Shown: positions 1 to 7,734, counted from the first letter of the stretch. The stretch: DNA of 13,966 bases from DATKMG01 sp035541995 (GCA_035541995.1 DATKMG010000638.1:1-13966); one strand, 5' to 3'. Notes: generated from the letters alone by a model not told the origin. Translations and numbers: made by a program.

Positions 1-401
1 CCTTTTTTGAATTTTCGGTTTTGGCACCTAACGCATTGAAAGAACTTCAAGCAATCATTACGAAACAAAGGGCCTTAAGGTTCCACATTTTCACAGGCCC
101 TTCACTTTCTTTCATTGTCCTAGAAGCATATACTCTGCCAGAGTGACTTTTGCCGTGTCAAATTGATTTCTGGTTTCCCTAGTGGTATGATGCTGAGTTT
201 ACAGTGGGGCTAAGTCTTTATTGTTCATAAACTTTTGGCCGGGATAACCCCATATCTGGAGAGCTTTCTGAGATGATCTTGCTCCAGCAGAGATCTAAAG
301 CGACGAGCTGGTTGAACGGTTCTGGGATTTGCATGTTCGCTACCGGACAACCCGATCGTTTGGCGGGTTAACCTTATGCTGGCCCAAGTCTTCCAAAGAT
401 T
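1..401. other. Upstream region and leader of pyrE
   Basis: No gene is confidently supported here. One + frame is open from the left edge to a TGA at 144-146 but resembles no family I recognise. The stretch holds an 8-bp inverted repeat (68-75 with 95-102), a good promoter candidate (163-191), and about 200 nt of untranslated leader before pyrE. The leader has a small hairpin at 349-369 (AACCCG/CGGGTT, 9-nt loop). I see no U-tract that would make an attenuator. Confidence 0.6.
163..191 (+). promoter_or_regulatory. Sigma70-type promoter with extended -10
   Basis: TTGATT (163-168) is followed by a 17-nt spacer and TATGAT (186-191). A TG dinucleotide one base before the -10 box gives TGGTATGAT, an extended -10. 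The match is four of six at -35 and five of six at -10, with ideal spacing. It would start transcription near 198, leaving a leader of about 200 nt before pyrE, and is the best candidate for driving the pyrE-truA-uppS block. It rests on motif matching alone. Confidence 0.5.
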
Positions 402-962
402 ATGCGAGTTTCTGCGATTTTTGAAGAGACAGGCGCCTTGTTGAGTGGGCATTTTCTCCTCACGTCCGGACTGCACAGCGATAAGTACCTCCAATGTGCG
501 CGAGTCCTGCAGTGGCCGCGATACGCTGAATTCTGTGCGAGGTCAATCGTTGAGGCCTTGGGTGTAATCAGGCCCGAGGTCGTAGTTTCACCAGCCATTG
601 GAGGGATCATTATTGGTCAGGAAGTGGCCAGGGTTTTTGGATGCCGTGCGGTATTTGCCGAAAGGGAGAAGGGGGTCCTCTGTTTGCGCCGGGGCTTCGA
701 GATCTCAGCGGGAGAAAGGGCCGTTGTGATCGAGGATGTGGTCACAACGGGGGGATCCACAAAGGAGACCATTCAAGTCGTCGTTTCTCACGGTGGAATT
801 GTCGCCGGCGCCGCATCTATAGTTGACCGAAGCGGCGGGAATGTGGATCTGGGAGTTGACTACTTCAGTCTTTGGACACTCTCGATCCCGACTTATAAGC
901 CAGAAGAATGTCCGTTCTGCCAGGCGGGTTCAACACCAATCAAGCCCGGTAGTCGAGCCTGA
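402..962 (+). CDS. pyrE: Orotate phosphoribosyltransferase
   Basis: PyrE joins orotate to PRPP, giving orotidine 5'-phosphate and pyrophosphate, the fifth step of de novo UMP synthesis in the cytosol. The 186-aa product opens with the family pattern ETGALLSGHFLLTSGLHSDKY. The PRPP-binding signature VIEDVVTTGGS is at residues 109-119, with the acidic pair E111-D112. The flexible-loop region around FAEREKG is also present. Length is close to that of short bacterial PyrE proteins. The ATG at 402 fits the usual N-terminus, although no strong Shine-Dalgarno is visible. The C-terminus ends in a CPFCQAG segment like that of many stand-alone PyrE proteins. It is the first gene of the + strand block; truA follows after a 142-bp gap holding a tandem repeat. 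Confidence 0.93.
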   Translation: MRVSAIFEETGALLSGHFLLTSGLHSDKYLQCARVLQWPRYAEFCARSIVEALGVIRPEVVVSPAIGGIIIGQEVARVFGCRAVFAEREKGVLCLRRGFEISAGERAVVIEDVVTTGGSTKETIQVVVSHGGIVAGAASIVDRSGGNVDLGVDYFSLWTLSIPTYKPEECPFCQAGSTPIKPGSRA

Positions 963-993
963 ATGATCTTCAATCTCCTTCTCGCCCTCACAC

Positions 994-1049
994 TTTGGAC
1001 CTTGGACCTTAGACATTAGAACTTGGACTTTAAACCTTGGGCCTGGAAC
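994..1049. repeat. Tandem heptamer repeat, 8 units
   Basis: Eight contiguous 7-bp units run without a slip: TTTGGAC, CTTGGAC, CTTAGAC, ATTAGAA, CTTGGAC, TTTAAAC, CTTGGGC, CTGGAAC. The consensus is CTTGGAC. It lies in the pyrE-truA gap. On the minus strand it would translate as a low-complexity SKVQGPK-like peptide, which is a shadow of the repeat and not a gene. Confidence 0.8.
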
Positions 1050-1104
1050 CTGAGCACTTATTAGGCCCTTCAGTCTTCCTTCCAATCCTCTGTTGAATTG
1101 AATC

Positions 1105-1890
1105 ATGAGTGAAAACCAGCAATCCGCCAATCTTCAGCAAAGCGATCAATCTCGAAATTTAAGGCTGGTCCTTCAATACGACGGGACGGATTTTCATGGC
1201 TGGCAGATTCAGCCGAGCCTTGCTACGGTTCAAGGGACGTTGACTCAAGCAATTTCTAGGATCACACACGAGTCAGTCCAAGTGCACGGATCCGGCCGAA
1301 CAGATGCAGGGGTTCATGCGTTGGCCCTAGTGTGCAATTTCTATACCTGCACCCCTATCCCCGTGGGGAGTTTGCAGAAAGCACTAAACTCCCTCCTCCC
1401 CCCTTCGATCCGCGTCCTGGAGATCGAAGTAGTGGGCAAAGCTTTCCACGCCCGGCGGGATGCCGTGCTAAAGCATTACTGTTATCGGATCCTAACCTCG
1501 AAGTGGTGTACTCCTTTTGACTATCGATTCGTTTGTCATCACCCTAGACCTCTGGATTTCGCGGCCATGAGCGAGGCTGCCCATCGGGTCTTAGGGGAAC
1601 ATGATTTCAGCTCTTTTTGCGATTCTGACACAGACCTGGAATCAAAGGTCCGGCGCGTGGCTTCCTCTTTTTTTGTGTTTGACAGCAAAAGGGATCTAAT
1701 AGAATATAACGTTTGCGCCAATGGCTTTCTACATCATATGGTTAGGAATCTAGTAGGTACCTTCCTGGAAGTGGGTAAGGGAAGGTTGCCCGTATCCCGC
1801 ATGGAAGCCATACTCAATGCTAAGGACCGTTCGCTTGCAGGACCTACCGCTCCGGCCAAAGGCTTATTTCTGGTCTCGGTAAGCTACTAA
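1105..1890 (+). CDS. truA: tRNA pseudouridine synthase A
   Basis: TruA isomerises uridines 38-40 in the anticodon stem-loop of many tRNAs to pseudouridine. The 261-aa protein has the family hallmarks. LVLQYDGTDFHGWQ is at about residues 21-34. The catalytic motif GSGRTDAGVHA has the nucleophilic aspartate at D67. The C-terminal half carries FLHHMVRNLVGTFLEVGKG, a conserved TruA signature. Length is normal. The first about 18 residues (MSENQQSANLQQSDQSRN) are an unconserved extension ahead of the core. The ATG at 1105 is the only ATG just ahead of the core, and it lacks a clear Shine-Dalgarno, so the exact start is less sure than the identity. It is followed 39 bp later by uppS. Confidence 0.95.
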   Translation: MSENQQSANLQQSDQSRNLRLVLQYDGTDFHGWQIQPSLATVQGTLTQAISRITHESVQVHGSGRTDAGVHALALVCNFYTCTPIPVGSLQKALNSLLPPSIRVLEIEVVGKAFHARRDAVLKHYCYRILTSKWCTPFDYRFVCHHPRPLDFAAMSEAAHRVLGEHDFSSFCDSDTDLESKVRRVASSFFVFDSKRDLIEYNVCANGFLHHMVRNLVGTFLEVGKGRLPVSRMEAILNAKDRSLAGPTAPAKGLFLVSVSY

Positions 1891-1929
1891 CGTGCGAGGA
1901 GTGCTCTTCCCGCCTCGAAGCTAGTCTCT

Positions 1930-2730
1930 ATGTCATTGTTTAGCCAGGAAATTCGTGCCAATTTCGAAGGCCACCTGGAGGAAGGATCCCTCGAGGAGCA
2001 ATTATTCCGGCAAATTGATCTGGAAAGGATCCCTCGCCACATTGCCATTATCATGGACGGAAACGGCCGATGGGCTGAGCAACGTCAACTTCCCCGAGTA
2101 GTGGGACACCGTGCTGGAATCGATGCAGTCCGAGAGACGGTGGAAACGGCTGCCCGGCTTAAGCTGTCGGTTCTTACGCTCTATGCCTTTTCGGTTGAGA
2201 ATTGGAAGCGGCCCCCTTCGGAAGTTGCCACCTTGATGGACCTACTAAGAGAGTTTATCGACAAGGAATTAAGAACTCTCACAGAAAACAACATCCGGTT
2301 TGAAACGCTGGGCAGGATTAGTGAACTGGATCCTTCCGTTCAACGAGATCTCGCGCAGGCTCAGCAACTAACGAGCAGCAACACCGGTCTGCGTTTCAAT
2401 GTGGCCCTCAACTACAGTGGTCGAGCTGAGGTGGTGGATGCCTTCAAGCTCCTAATGTCCAGGCATGTCGCAGGTCAGTTGGAGATTGGCGACATTGATG
2501 AAAAGACGGTGGGGGACTGCCTCTATACTGCTGGTCTGCCCGACCCAGACTTGTTGATCCGAACCAGCGGGGAGCTCCGAGTCAGCAACTTTCTGCTCTG
2601 GCAGATCGCTTATGCCGAAATCTGGGTTACCGAAACCCTGTGGCCTGATTTCCGAATGAAGGACCTATTCGAAGGGCTGATTGCTTACCAAAAGCGTGAT
2701 CGCCGGTACGGAGGACTGTCGAGTCGATGA
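1930..2730 (+). CDS. uppS: Undecaprenyl diphosphate synthase (cis-prenyltransferase)
   Basis: UppS condenses isopentenyl diphosphate units onto farnesyl diphosphate in cis, making the C55 carrier lipid for peptidoglycan and other envelope glycans. The 266-aa protein shows MDGNGRWA with the catalytic aspartate at D43, then GHRAGIDAVRETVE, LTLYAFSVENWKRP, and the C-terminal signature LPDPDLLIRTSGELRVSNFL followed by LWQIAYAEIWVT. All key blocks are intact. An acidic N-terminal extension of about 30 residues precedes the core, somewhat longer than in well-studied homologues. The start at 1930 is forced, since an alternative GTG upstream runs into a stop. Its stop overlaps the cdsA start by 4 bp (ATGA at 2727-2730), so the two are likely translationally coupled. 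It shares a precursor pathway with dxr two genes downstream. Confidence 0.97.
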   Translation: MSLFSQEIRANFEGHLEEGSLEEQLFRQIDLERIPRHIAIIMDGNGRWAEQRQLPRVVGHRAGIDAVRETVETAARLKLSVLTLYAFSVENWKRPPSEVATLMDLLREFIDKELRTLTENNIRFETLGRISELDPSVQRDLAQAQQLTSSNTGLRFNVALNYSGRAEVVDAFKLLMSRHVAGQLEIGDIDEKTVGDCLYTAGLPDPDLLIRTSGELRVSNFLLWQIAYAEIWVTETLWPDFRMKDLFEGLIAYQKRDRRYGGLSSR

Positions 2731-3539
2731 AGCGAATCCTGACGGCGTTGGTCGCAGTCCCCATCCTGATCTATATCATTAGGTGCCCAAATCCCATTTA
2801 CTTTGATCTTGCCGTGGTGCTCTCCACAATACTTGCCTTGGAAGAGTACTACTCGCTCGCCAGTCAAAGTGGAATCCAAGTTTATCGCATCTGGGGCCAT
2901 CTCTGTTCTTTGATACTACTGTTAGGGTTTTATCTAAATCCTAATAATCAATCTATGGCGTTCCTCCTCTTCGGTCTTGCAGCGGTCCTGTTCCTTGTTC
3001 TTGGCCTCAGGAATCCCGAGCGCCTTAACCAAGTTCTCCCCAGTGCCGCAGCCAGCCTGCTGGGTATGGCTTATGTACCAGCAACCTTGGGATTGCTTAT
3101 ATTGATCCGGTCACAAATGGAGACTAAACTTCAAGGAGGGAATTGGATTCTCTTCTTGCTGGCAGTGGTCTGGTTCGGGGACACTGGGGCCTACTACATT
3201 GGAAGGGCCCTAGGCAGGCACAAACTGGCCCCTTTAATCAGCCCTAAGAAAACCATCGAGGGATCCCTGGGAGGACTCGCCGCCAGTGCCGTAGCTGCCC
3301 TTTTGACCAAGAAATTCGTCCTCCCGCAGCTTCCGTTGACCCATTTATTCTTGTTGGCAGGAGTGTTGGGGGTCGTCAGTCAGATCGGAGATCTGGCTGA
3401 ATCTGCTTTGAAGCGGGGAGCGGGGGTCAAGGATGCCTCCAATCTTCTGCCGGGTCACGGCGGAATGCTGGATCGCCTTGATGGCCTTATATTTGCTACC
3501 CCAACTCTCTATTGTTATACGAAGCTCTTCCACCTATGA
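2727..3539 (+). CDS. cdsA: Phosphatidate cytidylyltransferase (CDP-diglyceride synthase)
   Basis: CdsA makes CDP-diacylglycerol from phosphatidic acid and CTP in the inner membrane, the branch point for phospholipid synthesis. The 270-aa product is strongly hydrophobic, with several membrane helices from the N-terminus onward. The CDS signature lies at residues 226-252: SALKRGAGVKDASNLLPGHGG then MLDRLD, with the conserved KR, KD, HGG and DRLD elements all present. WFGDTGAYYIGRALGRHKL then SPKKTIEGS, a second family block, is also intact. GGAGG at 2710-2714 lies 12 nt before the ATG, so coupling to uppS probably helps initiation. The TGA overlaps the dxr ATG (ATGA 3536-3539). Confidence 0.95.
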   Translation: MKRILTALVAVPILIYIIRCPNPIYFDLAVVLSTILALEEYYSLASQSGIQVYRIWGHLCSLILLLGFYLNPNNQSMAFLLFGLAAVLFLVLGLRNPERLNQVLPSAAASLLGMAYVPATLGLLILIRSQMETKLQGGNWILFLLAVVWFGDTGAYYIGRALGRHKLAPLISPKKTIEGSLGGLAASAVAALLTKKFVLPQLPLTHLFLLAGVLGVVSQIGDLAESALKRGAGVKDASNLLPGHGGMLDRLDGLIFATPTLYCYTKLFHL

Positions 3540-4711
3540 AGCCTCTGAGCATTCTCGGGTCCACCGGGTCCATTGGCCGAAGCTGTTTGAAGGTCATTGA
3601 GGAGTTCCCCGAGCGGTATCGTGTGGTAGGGTTGGCGGCTGGAAACAACCTCTCCCTGCTAACCAGGCAAATCGAGAAATTCCGCCCACAGATTGTTTCG
3701 GTTTCCAATCCCGCCTCCGTGGACCTACTTTCCCGCGAACTTGCTATTCATCGCTCTAAGAATTCCTTACGGGTTGTCGGCGGGAAAGAGGGCTTGTTGG
3801 AAGTCGCGACCCATCCGGAGGCTCAAGTCATTGTAAGCGCAATCGTTGGAACAGCCGGACTGAAGCCCACTTATCGAGCAATTTGTTGTGGAAAAACCAT
3901 CGCTTTGGCCAACAAGGAGATCCTGGTGGCTGCCGGTGAATTGGTCATGGAAGCCGCCAGGAAACACCATTCAACTATCCTACCCATCGACAGCGAGCAC
4001 AGCGCGATTCACCAGTGTTTGCGATCCGGAACTAACGATGAGCTCCGGCGAATCATTCTAACCGCCTCCGGTGGACCGTTTCGAGGCTGGTCAATCAAAG
4101 GGCTACGGGATGTGACTCCCGAAATGGCTCTGCGGCATCCCACTTGGAATATGGGGCGTCGGGTCACGATCGATTCGGCGACACTGATGAACAAGGGCTT
4201 CGAGGTCCTGGAAGCCCAGTGGCTGTTTGGAATTCCCGTGGACCGTATTTCAGTCTTGATTCATCCTCAGTCTATTGTCCATTCAATGGTAGAATTTATT
4301 GATGGGTCGGTTATTGCCCAGCTGGGGGCCACAGACATGCGGTATCCTATACAGTACGCCTTGAGTTTCCCCCAGCGGCTGGAAACCCCCCTGGCCAGCT
4401 TAGAATTCAGCCAGTTGCACAGGCTCGAATTCGAGGAGCCTGATCTATCGAAGTTACCTTGTTTGGAGTTGGCTTTCCGGGCTGCCCGGCAACAGGGTGG
4501 TCTTCCTTGCGCCTTAAACGCAGCCGATGAGGTGGCCGTGGAGGAGTTCTTGAAAGGACGCATCCGGTTTACAGATATTCACCGGGTTGTCGAGCAAGTC
4601 CTCGCTCCATACTCGCGGCGGCACCTGGCCGACATTGAAGAAGTGCTGGAGTTTGACCAGGCTGTGCGTAAAGAGACGCACGAAATTATCGATAGGGACT
4701 ATGTTCACTAG
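3536..4711 (+). CDS. dxr: 1-deoxy-D-xylulose 5-phosphate reductoisomerase
   Basis: Dxr converts DXP to 2-C-methyl-D-erythritol 4-phosphate with NADPH, the committed step of the MEP isoprenoid pathway, and so feeds UppS. The 391-aa protein has the NADPH-binding loop GSTGSIG at residues 8-14. The metal and substrate site is IDSEHSAIHQ (D152, E154) and NKGFEVLEA (N219, K220, E223); these match the Asp/Glu/Glu metal triad of E. coli Dxr. Length is normal. The frame is open 8 codons further upstream inside cdsA, but the ATG at 3536 gives the standard MKPLSILGSTGS start and the ATGA overlap seen between other genes here. It is followed after 12 bp by rseP. Confidence 0.97.
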   Translation: MKPLSILGSTGSIGRSCLKVIEEFPERYRVVGLAAGNNLSLLTRQIEKFRPQIVSVSNPASVDLLSRELAIHRSKNSLRVVGGKEGLLEVATHPEAQVIVSAIVGTAGLKPTYRAICCGKTIALANKEILVAAGELVMEAARKHHSTILPIDSEHSAIHQCLRSGTNDELRRIILTASGGPFRGWSIKGLRDVTPEMALRHPTWNMGRRVTIDSATLMNKGFEVLEAQWLFGIPVDRISVLIHPQSIVHSMVEFIDGSVIAQLGATDMRYPIQYALSFPQRLETPLASLEFSQLHRLEFEEPDLSKLPCLELAFRAARQQGGLPCALNAADEVAVEEFLKGRIRFTDIHRVVEQVLAPYSRRHLADIEEVLEFDQAVRKETHEIIDRDYVH

Positions 4712-4723
4712 GGAGATGACTGG

Positions 4724-6076
4724 ATGCTGGAGTTTTTTTCCGCCAATGTGTTAAGCGTTATTTTCGTTTTTGGAACCGTGGTGATCATTCATGAGTTTGG
4801 ACACTTCCTAGTTGCCAAGCTCTTAAGGATTAAGGTCGAAGTATTTGGCGTCGGATTCGGTCCCCGCCTCTTCGGGTTTCGGAAAGGGGAGACGGACTAT
4901 CGAGTTTGTGCTGTTCCTCTGGGCGGCTATGTCAAGATGGCTGGCGAAAACCCCGGCGACGATATCACCGGAAGCATCGAAGAGTTCCTCTCGCGTCCAA
5001 AATGGCAGCGATTCCTGGTTGCTGTCATGGGGCCGATAATGAACATCTGCCTTGCAGTCTTCTTGCTGGCCGGGCTCTTCCATCACAAATTTGAAATCCC
5101 AGCCTGGCTAGAAGAACCGGTTGTCGTCGGGATCATCGACAACAATTCCCCCGCCGAAAAGGCGGGGCTGCTTCCTGGGGACCAGATCAATGAAGCAGGC
5201 CAAAAGAAAGATCCCACCTGGGAACAATTCTCTATCGCAGTAGCTACCAGCGCTGGTCAACCCTTGGAACTGCAAGTCCTTCGGGGGGGGCAGAAGATTC
5301 CAGTCACTGTCGTTCCCGAACCTCAAGGCCGCCAGCGAATTGGTTATCTGGGAATCTCTCCTTTCGATCCTTCCGAGCTGATAGTGAAGAGCGTCTTGAA
5401 GGGCAAGCCGGCTGCTCTGGCGGGAATTCAGCCGGGCGATAAGATCACGAAGATCGGGGATGTGGACCTCGAAAAAGCAGGCAAGGATTTGAGAGACGCA
5501 CTTCAGCATACCTCCACAGAAGTGATCCCGATAACTGTACTGCGACAGGGAAAGACTCTAACCCTGGATGTCAGACCCTATTTTGATAAAACCGCCAACA
5601 GTTGGATGATAGGGATAGAACGCAGTCATTCCCCTAAGATGAAGGTAAGAAATCTGACAATCGGTCAGGCCTTCACCGAGTCTGCAAAAACCAATATCAA
5701 ATTTACGGGGCTGATCTTTGAAATCCTGCATAAGTTACTGAAACGGGAAGTTTCGGTCCGCATGCTCGAAGGGCCAGTCGGCATAGCACGCCAATCCGGG
5801 ATGGCTGCCAAGAGCGGTTTTTCAGACCTGCTCTACCTCATGGCTGCCATCAGCTTGAATCTCGGAATCTTCAATCTCCTTCCCATCCCAATTCTGGACG
5901 GGGGAGTCATCACGCTTATTCTGATTGAGGCACTGATCCGTCGGAATCTCAGTTTGAAACTCCGGGAGCGGATCACTCAAGTCGGTTTTGCTCTGTTGAT
6001 CCTGCTAGCAGCTATTGTTACCTACAACGATATCGTGAGGGCCTTACCCACTTCCGTCGAGAAGTATCTGCCTTGA
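4724..6076 (+). CDS. rseP: RseP-family site-2 intramembrane zinc metalloprotease
   Basis: This M50 protease cuts transmembrane segments, classically anti-sigma factors during envelope stress and signal-peptide remnants. In the 450-aa protein the zinc motif HEFGH is at residues 23-27 in the first membrane helix. A second helix lies at about 97-119. Two tandem PDZ domains follow at about 130-205 and 215-295, each with an AGLLPGD or AGIQPGD loop. The C-terminal membrane part carries NLLPIPILDGG with the third zinc ligand at D392, and a final helix at about 420-440. GGGAGA at 4711-4716 sits 7 nt before the ATG. It closes the uppS-cdsA-dxr-rseP block, a gene order widespread in bacteria. No anti-sigma/ECF sigma pair is in view. 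Its stop is only 10 bp from the stop of the convergent minus-strand gene. Confidence 0.95.
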   Translation: MLEFFSANVLSVIFVFGTVVIIHEFGHFLVAKLLRIKVEVFGVGFGPRLFGFRKGETDYRVCAVPLGGYVKMAGENPGDDITGSIEEFLSRPKWQRFLVAVMGPIMNICLAVFLLAGLFHHKFEIPAWLEEPVVVGIIDNNSPAEKAGLLPGDQINEAGQKKDPTWEQFSIAVATSAGQPLELQVLRGGQKIPVTVVPEPQGRQRIGYLGISPFDPSELIVKSVLKGKPAALAGIQPGDKITKIGDVDLEKAGKDLRDALQHTSTEVIPITVLRQGKTLTLDVRPYFDKTANSWMIGIERSHSPKMKVRNLTIGQAFTESAKTNIKFTGLIFEILHKLLKREVSVRMLEGPVGIARQSGMAAKSGFSDLLYLMAAISLNLGIFNLLPIPILDGGVITLILIEALIRRNLSLKLRERITQVGFALLILLAAIVTYNDIVRALPTSVEKYLP

Positions 6077-6086
6077 GGGGCCGGTT

Positions 6087-7046
6087 TTAATGAATCCCTC
6101 TGCCGCGGCTGGGATACATTTGTGAGGCACACGAGGGACAAAGGCTATGAGTGAAATCGGCCTCAGAATGATCCCGAATGAAGACTTCCAACTGTATCCA
6201 ATAGCCTTGATCGTCTCTGATCTTTTTACAGAGTGAACAGATTGGAATCAATCCCCGTAACACTTTAACTTTCTCCAGAGCCTCCTGCAATTCGGCAGTC
6301 CTTCCTTGAACTCGCCGTTCAAGGGAATCTCGAGCCACTCTGAGTTCCTCCTGGACCATTGCGCGCTCGGCGATTTCTGATCTCAGATCCGCATTAAGCT
6401 TCCTGGTGAGCTTAGTTTCCGCGGTCAGATGGCCAACGAGTTCCTGGTTCTCTGTTTCCAGTACCAAAGCATTCAAAGTGGTCTTATTCATGCGGCGTGC
6501 GCTGTCCACCATCAGAATCAAGAAGACCAGCCCCATCCCTCCCATGCCAATGTGAATATCCCCGGAATTTGCAAATAACCGAATGATGATTGGGACCAAA
6601 GTCGGCAGTGCAAAGCATAGATAAACGATCATCCTGGGCGAATAAGCAGTCGCGGCACCAGCCGTCATCCCCCCCAGGACAAATGCAAGGAAGGTCTGAT
6701 GGGCAATTGAATCGCGCGCAAACAGGAAAATCCCTGTCGAACCCCAACAGATACCGGATAGCATTGCCCCAATGAGAAACAGCTGCCCCCAGTCCGTCTT
6801 GTTCTCAACAGGATTTGACGAGCGACGCCGGTAGTGATGCAGGAGAACATATCGAAGCAAGGCCACAAACTCTATGCAAACAAGCCATGCTGTCAACACC
6901 CAATCAGAGATTTTCCCCCAAAGAATGATAGTGAGGATAACCGAATTGACTGAAGTGGCAATCAAACCAATAGTCAATCGATCATAAAGGAATTCGGTCT
7001 GCTTGGAATGAATTTGCCGGGATTTTTGTGAATCTAATCCTTCCAT
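6087..7046 (-). CDS. Six-helix membrane protein with coiled coil and four-cysteine tail; sensor-like, no output domain
   Basis: I do not recognise a named gene. The 319-aa protein has about six hydrophobic helices in residues 26-182. A charged coiled-coil-like stretch follows at about 183-262. The C-terminal module reads GLIPICSLCKKIRDDQGYW then IQLEVFIRDHSEADFTHSLC, with paired cysteines C270/C273 and C303/C306, a zinc-ribbon-like arrangement. From memory, this tail occurs at the C-terminus of many PAS and response-regulator proteins. Six-helix N-termini of this kind usually sit on histidine kinases or GGDEF proteins, but no DHp, ATPase, GGDEF or EAL domain is present. The role could be sensing or scaffolding; this is inference. 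The gene is monocistronic, and a small hairpin (7061-7086) in its leader overlaps a possible ribosome-binding site. Confidence 0.82.
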   Translation of the reverse strand: MEGLDSQKSRQIHSKQTEFLYDRLTIGLIATSVNSVILTIILWGKISDWVLTAWLVCIEFVALLRYVLLHHYRRRSSNPVENKTDWGQLFLIGAMLSGICWGSTGIFLFARDSIAHQTFLAFVLGGMTAGAATAYSPRMIVYLCFALPTLVPIIIRLFANSGDIHIGMGGMGLVFLILMVDSARRMNKTTLNALVLETENQELVGHLTAETKLTRKLNADLRSEIAERAMVQEELRVARDSLERRVQGRTAELQEALEKVKVLRGLIPICSLCKKIRDDQGYWIQLEVFIRDHSEADFTHSLCPSCASQMYPSRGRGIH

Positions 7047-7060
7047 GCGTCGTATCGGTT

Positions 7061-7086
7061 ACCTCTAAGATAAGAACTTCAGAGGT
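7061..7086 (-). promoter_or_regulatory. Leader hairpin overlapping a possible ribosome-binding site
   Basis: Read on the minus strand, ACCTCT-g-AAG pairs with CTT-AGAGGT around a 7-nt loop, giving nine base pairs with one bulge. The right arm contains AGAGGT, the only Shine-Dalgarno-like string before the ATG at 7046, though its 14-nt spacing is long. The pairing would hide that site. The regulatory role is inference. Confidence 0.3.
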
Positions 7087-7382
7087 GCCAGTTAGGGGCT
7101 TCCCACATCCCAAAACATCAAAAGCTGTGGACCTTTCGATGAATGCAGGACTTGTCAGTCAGAAATACAGCTACAATACCCACCAACGTCGCACTCCTAT
7201 TGAACCTTGCCATCTATTGAGTCTTAGTTTCGTCAATTTTGTCACCTTACCGTGTCGATCGTTCAGTGTCAAACCGGACAAGTGGTGACAAGAGTACGAT
7301 TGCTCCATCAGGCGAAGGCAATCGGCTACCCCATGGGAGGATAATAAGGACTCCATAAGAAGTACCCGATTCAGCATGCCCC

Positions 7383-7396
7383 TCCTCGTACGAGGA
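7383..7396. promoter_or_regulatory. 14-bp perfect palindrome, possible operator
   Basis: TCCTCGTACGAGGA equals its own reverse complement and is flanked by direct GTACCCGA repeats at 7362-7369 and 7400-7407. It lies between two divergent genes, where dimeric regulators often bind, but is over 300 bp from either start. No regulator is encoded nearby. Confidence 0.3.
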
Positions 7397-7537
7397 TAGG
7401 TACCCGAGACAAAATCGAGGGCGAGCTGGTGCAAAGCCCGCTCTTGGACTATTCAAAAGCTTATCTCAACCATTACCTATCATTTATCCGTGTTCATCGG
7501 CGGCCATTTGTGTCCAGATGTTTTCTCTGTCTCTGTG

Positions 7538-7582
7538 CGACTCCGCGGTTGAATTTTGGTTCCGGCCAGCGGCTTCGTTAGG
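7538..7582 (+). repeat. Dispersed 45-bp repeat, copy A
   Basis: This aligns without gaps to 10655-10699 with 32 of 45 bases identical. The shared core is CGGTT, then TTGGTT, CGGCCA, GGC and GTTAGG. The middle can form a small GCC/GGC stem. Just upstream is degenerate CTCTGTCTCTGTG-type sequence of the sort often attached to such repeats. Confidence 0.65.
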
Positions 7583-7734
7583 CGGTCGCATTGAAAATCC
7601 CGGTCAAAGACCCGCCCTTAACATTGCATTTACAACTCATCAGTCGAAATTGTCATCAATCTAAGAGCGTCATATCAGAGAGTCCTGGATCTTTCTTTGA
7701 ACTGTTGGCAGTTTCGCAAAGGAGAGGAGCTCAA

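Larger units (their letters stand above)
7047..7734. other. Long intergenic region between the divergent sensor-like gene and the HhH gene
   Basis: This holds the leader hairpin of the minus-strand gene (7061-7086), an 8-bp inverted repeat TTGTCACC/GGTGACAA (7239-7246, 7284-7291), a 14-bp perfect palindrome (7383-7396), and an 8-bp direct repeat GTACCCGA (7362-7369, 7400-7407). One copy of a dispersed repeat lies at 7538-7582. Short minus-strand open frames at 7171-7456 have no family likeness and no ribosome-binding site I can defend. I see no tRNA. Confidence 0.6.

Noticed and set aside
68..102. AAGGGCCT/AGGCCCTT inverted repeat as a terminator
   Set aside because: The 19-nt loop and the mixed CACTTTCTTTC tail make a weak case, and no upstream gene end is established.
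3..146. Open + frame from the left edge to a TGA, possibly the end of an upstream gene
   Set aside because: The 47 residues resemble no family, and the length is short enough to be open by chance. The frame also runs through an inverted repeat.
253..266. PyrR-binding-loop-like string TATCTGGAGAGCTT in the pyrE leader
   Set aside because: Several positions deviate from the consensus I recall, and there is no terminator or antiterminator pair with a U-tract in the leader.
3512..3535. Upstream start for dxr giving an extra MLYEALPP
   Set aside because: The ATG at 3536 gives the standard N-terminus and the 4-bp overlap pattern seen at neighbouring junctions.
7171..7456. Two overlapping minus-strand open frames in the 7047-7734 gap
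   Set aside because: They have no recognisable domain or convincing ribosome-binding site, and they run over the palindromes.
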